A DNA stretch of 6,961 nt from Bacillota bacterium (GTDB taxonomy: Bacteria > Vulcanimicrobiota > JAMDEM01). The stretch covers positions 1 through 6,961 of the forward strand of contig JAMDEM010000162.1 in NCBI GenBank assembly GCA_023486985.1, given 5' to 3'. Within the stretch, counting starts at the first letter, position 1; the number at the start of each line of letters is the position of its first letter. A program made the translations under genes and the position numbers. Below, in pieces: positions 1 through 6,485 of this stretch. The notes under the pieces are model-generated. The model saw only the letters and a list, made by a program, of their open reading frames with translations, did not search any database and was not told where the DNA came from.

Positions 1-745
1 AGGGAAGCTTTGTTTTATCTCTCAGGTAATAAGCCAGGACCCTGCAAGCGGCCGTGCTGTAAGAAAAGGCAGGGAGATATCTGTTGTTGTAAGCCTTGGT
101 CCTGAGATGATTGATGTTCCTGATTTGACAGGCCAGTCCCTCAGAGATGTCAATGTTCTTCTTGCCAATCTCAAGTTAAAGCCCGGCAAAATTACGAAAA
201 AGAAAGCCTCAAAAGCTGAACCAGGTCATGTCATCTCCCAGAATCCTCCTGCAGGCACAAAAATTAATAAAGGAAAGAAAATTGACCTGGTTATAAGCGA
301 AGGTTCTGAGCCCCTGGTGAGAGTGCCAAACTGGAGGTCAAAACCCCTTGAAGCAGTAAAGAAAAGTATCGAAGATCTGGATTTAAAGCTTGATCAGGTA
401 ACCTGGGTATGGAGTGAAGACGTGCAGAAAGGCACAGTTATTTCTCAATCCCTTGAATCAGGCAGTCTTGTCAGCCCGGGCTCGTTTATCAGCCTTGAAG
501 CAAGCGCCGGACGTAAAGAAGACGAGCAGGTTGCAATGAAGCAGGCGCAGGTTTCTTTCATTGTGCCTGAAGGCTCCCCGCCTCTTGAAGTAAAGGTTAC
601 TTTAACGGACACAACCGGAACTTTTGTGATATACAAAAGCAAGCATTCCCCGGGAGAAACTATTGACTTAACTGTAAGCAGCATAGGTGACGGGGAAGTG
701 CTCTTTTATATAAACAATCAGGTGCAAAAGAGAGTGAGAATATAA
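1..745 (+). CDS. PASTA-domain protein, 5'-partial (C-terminal part)
   Basis: The reading frame is open from base 2 with no stop, so the gene starts outside the window and the ATG at 107 is internal. Visible are the end of one PASTA repeat (VISQDPASG, bases about 35-106), a full second repeat (MIDVPDLTGQSL to VISEGSE) and a divergent third (VRVPNWRSKPLEA to LEASAGRKE). Each has the P-x-(L/W)-x-G/S opening and the VISQ-x-P/L-x-x-G core. PASTA repeats are extracytoplasmic modules that bind peptidoglycan or muropeptides in PknB-type kinases and some PBPs. The last 70 or so residues (QVSFIVPEG to QKRVRI) form a separate beta-rich domain that resembles the C-terminal domain of Firmicutes PrkC kinases. 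Whether the missing N-terminus is a kinase, a PBP or only a membrane anchor cannot be seen. Stand-alone PASTA proteins just before rpe are what I recall from Geobacter-like genomes, so a kinase-less anchored protein is the likelier reading. The gene ends in TAATG, sharing one base with rpe, which suggests coupled translation. Confidence -1.
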   Translation, partial: GKLCFISQVISQDPASGRAVRKGREISVVVSLGPEMIDVPDLTGQSLRDVNVLLANLKLKPGKITKKKASKAEPGHVISQNPPAGTKINKGKKIDLVISEGSEPLVRVPNWRSKPLEAVKKSIEDLDLKLDQVTWVWSEDVQKGTVISQSLESGSLVSPGSFISLEASAGRKEDEQVAMKQAQVSFIVPEGSPPLEVKVTLTDTTGTFVIYKSKHSPGETIDLTVSSIGDGEVLFYINNQVQKRVRI

Positions 746-1428
746 TGAAAAAAGTTTCTGCATCAATACTTTCTGCAGATTTTTCAAGGCTTGCCGATGA
801 AGTAAAAAATGTGGAAAAGGCAGGTGCCGATCTTATCCATTTTGACATCATGGACGGTCATTTTGTTCCCAATCTTACATTTGGTCCTATGGTGGTATCA
901 TCCTTGAGAGATAAAACAAAGCTTCCCTTTGATGTCCATCTGATGGTGGAGAATCCGGAAAATTATTTTGAAGCTTTGGAACGGGGGGGGGCAGGATACG
1001 TAACGGTTCAGGTGGAAGCCTCCCTGCACCTTCAAAGAATACTCTGCCATATAAGGGAGAGGGGAATGAAATCGGGCGCGGCGCTTAATCCTGCAACTCC
1101 TATTTCTTTTCTGGATTATGTAATGGATGACCTGGATCTAATTCTTATCATGTCGGTAAATCCCGGCTTTGGTGCGCAGGAATTTATTCCTGCTGTTCTC
1201 ACAAAGATAAAAGAAGTCAGGCAAAGAATTGATAAAAGCGGCAGGAATATTCTTCTCAGCGTTGACGGCGGGCTTCATCCTGAAACATCAACAGCTGTTA
1301 TAAAAGCGGGTGCAGATATTCTTGTGGCTGGCTCTTCAATTTTCGGCTCAAAAGATTATGCCAGAGCAATAGCATCTATTAGTGGTGAGTCCCGAGCAAA
1401 CAGGAATGGCTTGGGCAGCAACATGTAG
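745..1428 (+). CDS. rpe: Ribulose-phosphate 3-epimerase
   Basis: This enzyme interconverts D-ribulose 5-phosphate and D-xylulose 5-phosphate in the pentose phosphate pathway and is a cytosolic TIM-barrel metalloenzyme. Family motifs run in order: SILSADFSRL (7-16), HFDIMDGHFVPN (32-43), FDVHLMVENPENYF (62-75), MSVNPGFGAQEF (136-147) and SVDGGLHPET (172-181), with the phosphate-binding AGSSIFGS at 195-202. The expected metal ligands H32, D34, H65 and D174 are all present, with D34 and D174 as the acid/base pair. The length of 227 aa is normal. Two oddities: the usually conserved V-H-V-E-A strand reads VQVEA (Q89), and just before it AGAD reads GGAG (81-84), beside a run of nine G at 983-991. 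The reading frame is the same on both sides of the run. The last 15 or so residues do not look like the family and end inside a palindromic repeat. The start ATG overlaps the PASTA stop by one base, with only a weak purine-rich RBS. Function is confident. Confidence -1.
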   Translation: MKKVSASILSADFSRLADEVKNVEKAGADLIHFDIMDGHFVPNLTFGPMVVSSLRDKTKLPFDVHLMVENPENYFEALERGGAGYVTVQVEASLHLQRILCHIRERGMKSGAALNPATPISFLDYVMDDLDLILIMSVNPGFGAQEFIPAVLTKIKEVRQRIDKSGRNILLSVDGGLHPETSTAVIKAGADILVAGSSIFGSKDYARAIASISGESRANRNGLGSNM

Positions 1429-1478
1429 TTGCAAAGCTTGCTTTGCTATTTTAAGGAGAGCAAGCTCTACCACTACAT
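1423..1478. repeat. REP-like palindromic element, two inverted units
   Basis: Two 23-base units (1424-1446 and the reverse complement of 1455-1477) match at 18 of 23 positions and are separated by 8 bases (TATTTTAA). Each begins TGTAGT and holds its own small palindrome: GCAAAGC-TT-GCTTTGC at 1431-1446 and AGAGC-AA-GCTCT at 1457-1468. The whole block is closed by ATGTAGT at 1423-1429 and ACTACAT at 1472-1478. This head-to-head arrangement is that of BIME/REP elements, which are mobilised by RAYT transposases and often sit at gene 3' ends. The rpe stop codon TAG (1426-1428) lies inside it. The structure is seen directly. Family membership and copy number in the genome are inferred. Confidence -1.
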
Positions 1479-1490
1479 TTTAATGTCATT

Positions 1491-1540
1491 GGGAGCACCG
1501 GGTACCCGCCCTGAAAGGGTGGGTGAGCAATCCCGTTTTT
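1491..1540 (+). terminator. GC-rich hairpin followed by T5, possible terminator or attenuator
   Basis: ACCCGCCCT (1504-1512) pairs with AGGGTGGGT (1516-1524) around a GAA loop, giving nine pairs with one G-U. An outer CGGG (1499-1502) can pair with CCCG (1532-1535), which runs directly into TTTTT (1536-1540). This could end transcription from PASTA-rpe before the deacetylase gene, whose RBS begins a few bases later. The long unpaired bulge (1525-1531) and short T tract make it imperfect. CGGGTACCCG (1499-1508) is also a self-complementary alternative. It may instead be a second repeat type rather than a true terminator. Confidence -1.
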
Positions 1541-1560
1541 CAAGGAAAGGAAGTTATCCT

Positions 1561-2493
1561 GTGAAGGCAGGAATTGTCTATCATCCCGATTATCTTAAGC
1601 ATGATACCGGAGATCATGTTGAAAACCCCAGAAGGCTTACGGCAATTTATGAAGCTTTAAGAAAATCCGGCTTTCTCGAAAAGATAATTGAAATTAAACC
1701 CAGACTGGCTGATGATGAAGAACTCCAGCTTGTTCACCCGGCTGATTACATAAAAGCCCTTGAAGCCGCCTGCAAGCAAGGCGGGGGATGGCTTGACAGC
1801 GACACTTATGCCTCGCCTCTTTCTGCAACAGTCGCCAGGCTTGCCGCCGGCGGGGCGTTAAAGGCAGTTGAGTCCGTCATGGATGAAGGATACTCATGGG
1901 TTTTCGGGCTGCTGAGACCCCCCGGGCATCATGCCCTTTCATCAAAAGCCATGGGATTTTGTCTTTACAATAATATTGCAATTGCTGCAAGGTTTGCGCT
2001 GAAGAAGTATAAGCTTAAAAAAGTTTTAATTGTTGACTGGGATGTTCATCACGGGAACGGCACACAGGATATTTTTTATAACGACCCGTCAGTTTTTTAT
2101 TTCTCTGTCCATCAAAGCCCCCTTTATCCCGGCACGGGAAAAATTGATGAAAATGGAAGCGGGGCAGGGAAGAATTTTAATCTTAATGTGCCTCTGCCGC
2201 CCGGCTCCGGCGACGGCGAATATTTAAAAGTTTTTAATGAGATACTTTATCCGGCTGCTGTAAAATATGAGCCGGAACTTGTTCTTATTTCCGCAGGTTT
2301 TGACGGACACATCAAAGATCCCCTTGCCCAGATGAGAATTACCACTGAAGGCTTTTCTGCCATTGCAGGGGTTGCAAAAAAAATTGCCGATGATACTCCC
2401 GCCCGCGGCAGAATGGTTGCTCTTCTTGAAGGCGGCTATAACCTACAGGCATTGCCGGAAAGTGTCGTTGCGGTGATGCAAAAGTGGCTATAA
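1561..2493 (+). CDS. Zinc-dependent histone deacetylase-family hydrolase (class II-like)
   Basis: This is a 310-residue arginase/deacetylase-fold enzyme that removes acetyl or similar acyl groups from lysine or polyamine-type substrates in the cytoplasm. Visible motifs are HPDYLKHDTGDHVENPRRL (8-26), RPPGHHA (119-125, the tandem active-site H123/H124), DWDVHHGNGTQ (159-169, zinc ligands D161 and H163), SAGFDGHIKDPLAQM (244-258, zinc ligand D248) and LEGGYN (289-294, transition-state Tyr Y293). All catalytic positions are intact. GTG at 1561 is chosen because an RBS-like AGGAAAGGAAG (1543-1553) precedes it and homology begins at once with VKAGIVYHP. An in-frame TTG at 1429 would add 44 residues translated from the palindromic repeat and is rejected. 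Bacterial members include acetoin-utilisation AcuC, acetylpolyamine amidohydrolases and HDAH-type enzymes. The closest look is the general HDAC/AcuC-like group, and the physiological substrate cannot be told. It is the last plus-strand gene before a convergent boundary. Confidence -1.
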   Translation: MKAGIVYHPDYLKHDTGDHVENPRRLTAIYEALRKSGFLEKIIEIKPRLADDEELQLVHPADYIKALEAACKQGGGWLDSDTYASPLSATVARLAAGGALKAVESVMDEGYSWVFGLLRPPGHHALSSKAMGFCLYNNIAIAARFALKKYKLKKVLIVDWDVHHGNGTQDIFYNDPSVFYFSVHQSPLYPGTGKIDENGSGAGKNFNLNVPLPPGSGDGEYLKVFNEILYPAAVKYEPELVLISAGFDGHIKDPLAQMRITTEGFSAIAGVAKKIADDTPARGRMVALLEGGYNLQALPESVVAVMQKWL

Positions 2494-2507
2494 AATTTCT
2501 TTACAAA

Positions 2508-2593
2508 CCCCTCACCCTCGCCCTCTCCCCAGAGTGGAGAGGGATATTGTGGAACATCCTAGCCCCGTCGGGGAGAGGATTAATGTGAGGGGG
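2508..2593. repeat. Nested inverted repeat in convergent intergenic region
   Basis: CCCCTCAC (2508-2515) pairs with GTGAGGGG (2585-2592), and CCTCTCCCC (2522-2530) pairs with GGGGAGAGG (2570-2578). Two small hairpins are also possible inside: CCCTCTCC (2521-2528) with GGAGAGGG (2536-2543), and CCCC-GTC-GGGG (2563-2573). This type, opening with CCCTCACCCT and closing with GTGAGGG, is a familiar dispersed palindromic repeat in many environmental bacterial genomes. Lying between the stops of the deacetylase and the minus-strand glycosyltransferase gene, it may also work as a bidirectional transcription barrier. There is no long T tract typical of a rho-independent terminator. The pairing is seen directly and the role is inferred. 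Confidence -1.
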
Positions 2594-2609
2594 ATAAGAA
2601 GCAATCTAT

Positions 2610-4235
2610 TCATCTATTCGACAGCACTAAAATGTCTTTGCCGCGTCCCACTATAACAGGAGACATATCTGTATCAGAAAACAGTTCATTGCAATCCTTC
2701 TCTTTTATTAACAGAAAAACTCTTTTTTGCTGTGACATTATATTCTTAATTTCACTTTTATCATAAAAATAATTACGGTCGTGTCCGGAATAAAATACAA
2801 GGCTGTTTTTTCCCTCAAGCTTAAAATCCATGTAAAGAAGGTCATTTTCCTTTATCAGTTTTGAAAGAGCCAGGGCAATAGGTTTCATTGGTTTGTAGTA
2901 ATCTGCTTTTACTGTAAGCACTGCAATGTTGATGAAAAGCAGATATCCTGTAAGAGCCAGGGCAATAAAGGTTGTTACCCGGTTGATAAAAATGAAGATA
3001 TAAGTCAGCACTGCGCCGGCTAAAAGTTCAACGGCAAGAATAACAAGCTGTCCTTTGAAGTTCTCGAATTCAGCCGGATATATAGAAAGAGCAACTTTCC
3101 GGAAGATGAAAATTATTGCCGGCACGAAAATCAGGAAAAAGGAACCTGAGATAATAAAGCTGGACGGCAGTTTCTTTTGTGCCAGAAGACTGTCCCAGTA
3201 TTTTCCCATCATTAGAGCGCAGGCGGGATAAATTATTAAAATATAATTGGGAAGTTTTGTGCGTATGACGGTAAATGAGATAAATACCACTGCAAACCAG
3301 ATGATAAGGAGAATAGGCATATCAGAGCCGGCTTTTGATAAGGCTTGCGATTGAAGTGCTTCTTTTGACTTTTGGCGCACCAGGTTTATTATATATGCAA
3401 ATGCCTGAGGGAAGAAGAATATCCACGGGAAGAACCCCAGAATAAAGACAGGAATATAAAAATAGATTGGTTCTTTCTGGTTTAAAATCGGCGTTGTCAA
3501 TCTTTGAACAGTATAAAAGAGAAATACCTCGTCAATAAATTTATTTCCATGAAGATAGATTTCAACCGCATACCATGGAATCGCCAGCAGGAGAAATATA
3601 ATAATTCCGGGTGAAAGAAATATTTTCTTGAATTTTGGAAGTTCTTTCTTCATCAAGAGATATAAGAAAATAATTAACAGGGGGAATAAAAAGCCGAAGA
3701 TTCCCTTATCCAGTGTTGCCAGCCCCATCAGTATCCATGCGCCAATGTAATAATTTTTCTTCTCTTCAACTGCGCCGATATAAAGAGCAAATATGGAAGC
3801 AGCAAGGAAAAATATAAGCGCTGTGTCAAGATTGGCAAGATGAGACTGCACGAAAATCTGTATTGTGGTTAAAGCTACAATTGCCGACAGAAATCCTCCG
3901 CGCAGGCTTACTAATTTTTCTCCTATGAAAAAGACCAGCAAAATAATGCCGACAGCAAAAATTGAGGACCATATCCTGCCTGTAAATTCATTCCACCCGT
4001 TTACATATGAAGTTAAAGCTGTAAGCCACATATAAAGGGGAGGATGGCAGAACCAGTTTTCACCGCTGAATTGCAGGGTGACCCAGTCACCGCTTGTCGT
4101 CATATGCTTTGCCATGCCGGTATAAAGGGGTTCGTCATTGTCCCAGAAACTATAATTCCCAAGCTTATAGGTAAATAAAAAAATGGCAAGCAATACCAGT
4201 ATTAAAATGCAAATGGTTCTAAGTTGTTTATTCAT
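2610..4235 (-). CDS. GT39/ArnT-like polytopic glycosyltransferase
   Basis: A 541-residue integral membrane protein of the PMT_2/ArnT/GT-C superfamily. These enzymes move a sugar from a polyprenyl-phosphate donor to lipid A, a glycan or protein on the outer face of the inner membrane. The first helix (about 7-24) is followed by WDNDEPLY (31-38), where D32/D34/E35 form the acidic catalytic loop. GDWVTLQFSGENWFCHPPLYMWL (49-71) then holds the conserved H/K-P-P-L-x-x-W motif. About eleven further hydrophobic segments follow up to about residue 445. The end is a soluble tail of about 95 residues (KADYYKP onward). The length fits the family. The start ATG lies inside the last codons of nadE (8-base overlap) with no clear RBS, so translation probably depends on the upstream gene. 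Donor and acceptor cannot be predicted. Assignment to the superfamily is confident, and an exact ArnT function (aminoarabinose transfer) is not supported. Confidence -1.
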   Translation of the reverse strand: MNKQLRTICILILVLLAIFLFTYKLGNYSFWDNDEPLYTGMAKHMTTSGDWVTLQFSGENWFCHPPLYMWLTALTSYVNGWNEFTGRIWSSIFAVGIILLVFFIGEKLVSLRGGFLSAIVALTTIQIFVQSHLANLDTALIFFLAASIFALYIGAVEEKKNYYIGAWILMGLATLDKGIFGFLFPLLIIFLYLLMKKELPKFKKIFLSPGIIIFLLLAIPWYAVEIYLHGNKFIDEVFLFYTVQRLTTPILNQKEPIYFYIPVFILGFFPWIFFFPQAFAYIINLVRQKSKEALQSQALSKAGSDMPILLIIWFAVVFISFTVIRTKLPNYILIIYPACALMMGKYWDSLLAQKKLPSSFIISGSFFLIFVPAIIFIFRKVALSIYPAEFENFKGQLVILAVELLAGAVLTYIFIFINRVTTFIALALTGYLLFINIAVLTVKADYYKPMKPIALALSKLIKENDLLYMDFKLEGKNSLVFYSGHDRNYFYDKSEIKNIMSQQKRVFLLIKEKDCNELFSDTDMSPVIVGRGKDILVLSNR

Positions 4236-5967
4236 AAACTTTGTATCTGTTGGTTATGGGAAGTCTCCGGTCTTTTCCAAATGCCCGAGGAGTTATCTTG
4301 ATGCCGGGAGGCGACTGCCTTCTCTTGTACTCACTTCTGTCAATCATGTTAATTACTTTTTTTACAATGCCGGCATCAAAGCCCATTGCTGAGATTTCTT
4401 CCGGCGAGCGGTCTTCTTCAATATAAGCTTTTAATATCGGGTCAAGAATTTCGTATGGAGGCAGGCTGTCCTGGTCCTTCTGGTTTTCTCTAAGTTCGGC
4501 AGTGGGCGCCTTGGTAAATATGCCTGGAGGGAATACTTCACTGATGCTGTTTCTGTAATTAGCAAGTTCATAGACTAATGTTTTTGGCACATCCTTTATA
4601 ACGGCAAACCCGCCCGCCATATCTCCGTAAAGAGTGGCATAACCCACAGCCATTTCGCTTTTATTGCCTGTGGTTAGGACAAGCCATCCGAATTTATTGG
4701 AAAGAGCCATTAAAATGTTTCCACGGATTCGTGCCTGGATGTTTTCCTCGGTAATATCGGGTTTTAAACCTTTAAAAGCAATGCTGAGAGATTCAAGATA
4801 TCTTTTAAATACCGGTTCAATCGGGATTGTCATTAATTTTATGCCTAGATTTTTGCAGACAATTTCTGCATCTGTTCTGCTTGAATCCGAGCTGTACCTT
4901 GAAGGCATAAAGACACCGGCTACATTTTCTTTGCCGACAGCATCGACGGCAATAGCGGAAGTCAAAGCGGAATCAATACCGCCGCTTATGCCGATTACAA
5001 CTTTTTTAAAGCCGTTTTTCTTGACATAATCTCCGGTGCCGCTGACAATTGATTTATAAACTTCTTCTGAGTAACCGGGAAAATTTATCTCTCTTTTTTT
5101 TATGCGCGGCTTGTTTTGCTTTAAAGGTTCTTCAGAAAGAACAATCCTTTTAATATTTTTCTCATCCCATAAACCTTCAATTTTTTTATTACGCCTCATG
5201 GGATTTCGAAGCCTTGCCTGTAAGCTTTCAACAACATTTATATCATTGGTTAAAAGATCTTCCTCAAACGGTTTACCCAGGGAAAGAAGTTCACCCTTTG
5301 GATTTACAACCATACTTAGCCCATCAAAAACAAGCTCATCCTGACCGCCCACGGTATTACAGTATGCAATAAAGACGCTGTTTTCAGCGGCTCTTTCGGC
5401 AAGCATCTTTTTGCGCAGTTTCCACTTCTGCACATGATATGGGGAGGCATTAGTGGTAATAATGACCTCGACTTTGCCGTAAAGCGACTGGGGAGCTGCC
5501 GGACCATCCTGAAACCATATATCTTCGCAGATGTTAACCCCAAAAGTTATGCCCTTAAGAACAAAAACAGGAAGCTCGCTGCCCGGGCGGAAATACCTTT
5601 TTTCATCAAAGACCCCGTAGTTGGGGAGAAATATTTTATGATATATTCCGGCAATTTTTCCTTCATGAATCACTGCCGCCGCATCATAAATATCATCGTT
5701 TGCTTTATCAACAAATCCTAAAACTACAGTGATGCCCTTTACTTTTTTTGCTATGTTTTTAAGATGGTCAAGATTATCTTCAACAAATTTGTGATTGAAT
5801 AACAAATCTTCCGGGGGATAGCCGCAGAGGGAAAGCTCAGGAAATACAACTATATCAGCAGCCAGCTTTTTGGCATCATCAATGTATTGGAGAATTTTTT
5901 TGCTGTTTCCCGCAATATCTCCCATAACAGGATTGATCTGTGCAAGAGAAAGCCTGAGCTTTTTCAT
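4228..5967 (-). CDS. nadE: Glutamine-dependent NAD+ synthetase
   Basis: This enzyme makes NAD+ from nicotinic acid adenine dinucleotide, ATP and glutamine, the last step of NAD+ synthesis, in the cytoplasm. It has 579 residues with two domains, the usual size of the glutamine-using form. The N-terminal nitrilase-like glutaminase domain (1 to about 270) carries the triad E44 (FPELSLCGYPPEDLL), K111 (HKIFLPNYGVFDE) and C147 (VNICEDIW). The C-terminal synthetase domain (from about 295) holds the ATP pyrophosphatase P-loop GISGGIDSA (326-334), TTGNKSEMAVGYATLYGDMA, the PTAELRENQKDQDSLPPY segment and the KRRQSPPGIKITPRAFGKDR end. All key residues are present. ATG at 5967 is chosen because GGAGG (5972-5976) lies just before it and the family begins with KLRLSLAQINPVMGD. 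A longer frame starting at 6054 has no family match. It is the upstream partner of the overlapping membrane glycosyltransferase gene. I see no convincing promoter or NAD-sensing riboswitch ahead of it. Confidence -1.
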   Translation of the reverse strand: MKKLRLSLAQINPVMGDIAGNSKKILQYIDDAKKLAADIVVFPELSLCGYPPEDLLFNHKFVEDNLDHLKNIAKKVKGITVVLGFVDKANDDIYDAAAVIHEGKIAGIYHKIFLPNYGVFDEKRYFRPGSELPVFVLKGITFGVNICEDIWFQDGPAAPQSLYGKVEVIITTNASPYHVQKWKLRKKMLAERAAENSVFIAYCNTVGGQDELVFDGLSMVVNPKGELLSLGKPFEEDLLTNDINVVESLQARLRNPMRRNKKIEGLWDEKNIKRIVLSEEPLKQNKPRIKKREINFPGYSEEVYKSIVSGTGDYVKKNGFKKVVIGISGGIDSALTSAIAVDAVGKENVAGVFMPSRYSSDSSRTDAEIVCKNLGIKLMTIPIEPVFKRYLESLSIAFKGLKPDITEENIQARIRGNILMALSNKFGWLVLTTGNKSEMAVGYATLYGDMAGGFAVIKDVPKTLVYELANYRNSISEVFPPGIFTKAPTAELRENQKDQDSLPPYEILDPILKAYIEEDRSPEEISAMGFDAGIVKKVINMIDRSEYKRRQSPPGIKITPRAFGKDRRLPITNRYKVYE

Positions 5968-5970
5968 AAT

Positions 5971-5976
5971 TCCTCC
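5971..5976 (-). promoter_or_regulatory. Ribosome binding site of nadE
   Basis: On the minus strand GGAGGA lies 3 bases before the ATG at 5967 (4 bases if only GGAGG is counted). It is a strong but closely spaced Shine-Dalgarno sequence, and it decides for this start over the upstream in-frame ATG at 6054. Confidence -1.
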
Positions 5977-6044
5977 AGTGCAGGTATTATTCTCCTGGAA
6001 TAAGGGAAATCCTGTAATAAATAGAAGAAAACGGTATCGACATC

Positions 6045-6081
6045 CTCTATCCACCTCTCGGGCGGCGAGAGGAATCGAAAC
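6045..6081 (+). repeat. Lone hairpin sequence resembling a single CRISPR repeat
   Basis: CCTCTCG (6054-6060) and CGAGAGG (6066-6072) form a 7-bp stem around GGCGG and are followed by AATCGAAAC (6073-6081). A short palindrome near the middle and a GAATCGAAAC-like end are the layout of many type I and III CRISPR repeats of 36-37 nt. Only one copy is present, there are no cas genes in the window and the left boundary is a guess. It could equally be a chance hairpin or a leader structure of nadE. A rough inverted copy of its flank, GTATCGACATCCTC (6034-6047), is also near. I treat it as an unconfirmed relic. Confidence -1.
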
Positions 6082-6124
6082 ATGCCCGCCTTTTTGGATA
6101 AAGGCTGAGATATTACTGTTGTCC

Positions 6125-6153
6125 TTGACAAGTAATTAGTAATTTAGTAATAT
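6125..6153 (+). promoter_or_regulatory. Near-consensus sigma70 promoter of the toxin-antitoxin operon
   Basis: TTGACA (6125-6130) and TAATAT (6148-6153) are separated by exactly 17 bases, giving a perfect -35 box and a -10 box one mismatch from consensus. Transcription would start near 6160, about 25 bases before the antitoxin ATG, whose RBS-like GAGAAGG is at 6171-6177. The spacer is built from AGTAATT (6131), AGTAATTT (6138) and AGTAATA (6146), with an inverted ATTACT at 6112-6117. These are likely operator words for autorepression by the antitoxin or its toxin complex. The promoter is seen directly and the operator role is inferred. Confidence -1.
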
Positions 6154-6185
6154 ATATATTAGGGATTAGAGAGAAGGTTTAAGTC

Positions 6186-6485
6186 ATGGCTTTAAGTTCT
6201 CATGTCACCAGAAATTTTCAGGTTACCATTCCAAAAGAAATCCGGAAGAAACTGCCTTTTCTTAAGGAAGGCGACCCTGTAGAATTTCACATTGAAGGTA
6301 ACAGACTTGTTCTTATTCCGCAGAAAATTTTTTCTGCCGATCAACTTTATTATTGGACTTCCGAATGGCAGGAGGGCGTTAAGGAAGCAAAGGAAGATGT
6401 TAAGGCAGGACGTGTTCTGGGTCCTTACAAGAATGCGGGAAAGGCTCTTAAAGACTTGAAAAAGTCTTTAAAGGATAATAAATGA
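6186..6485 (+). CDS. AbrB/SpoVT-type antitoxin
   Basis: A 99-residue protein. Residues 1 to about 46 are a swapped-hairpin AbrB DNA-binding domain (VTRNFQVTIPKEIRKKL, then GDPVEFHIEGNRLVLIPQ), the same fold as MazE and Kis. The C-terminal half, with WTSEWQEGVKEAKEDVKAGR (57-76) and a Lys-rich helix, is the charged tail that in such antitoxins wraps around and blocks the toxin. It should neutralise the RelE/ParE-like toxin next to it and repress its own promoter through the AGTAAT words upstream. The start ATG has GAGAAGG eight bases before it. The stop overlaps the toxin start as ATGA, a typical coupled antitoxin-toxin pair. Confidence in the family is high. The pairing rests on gene order and on the C-terminal motif, which resembles other antitoxins paired with RelE-like toxins. 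Confidence -1.
   Translation: MALSSHVTRNFQVTIPKEIRKKLPFLKEGDPVEFHIEGNRLVLIPQKIFSADQLYYWTSEWQEGVKEAKEDVKAGRVLGPYKNAGKALKDLKKSLKDNK

Noticed and set aside
107..109. ATG as the start of the PASTA protein
   Set aside because: The frame is open to the window edge and upstream codons encode the end of another PASTA repeat.
1429..1560. N-terminal extension of the deacetylase from a TTG start
   Set aside because: The added 44 residues are translated from the palindromic repeat and the terminator-like hairpin. GTG at 1561 has an RBS and begins the family homology.
4664..5029. Plus-strand open frame of 121 codons opposite nadE
   Set aside because: It lies wholly within the well-supported nadE coding region, resembles no family I know and is a shadow.
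5968..6054. 29-residue N-terminal extension of NadE
   Set aside because: No family similarity and no RBS. GGAGG lies just ahead of the ATG at 5967, where homology starts.
6045..6081. A CRISPR array
   Set aside because: Only one repeat-like unit with no second copy or cas gene, so it is listed only as a possible relic.
5968..6124. NAD-sensing riboswitch or strong promoter for nadE
   Set aside because: No recognisable riboswitch core and no well-spaced -35/-10 pair on the minus strand. Only weak AT-rich candidates were seen.
5434..6139. Plus-strand open frames opposite the nadE 5' half and its leader
   Set aside because: Mostly antisense to conserved nadE codons, without RBS or recognisable domains.
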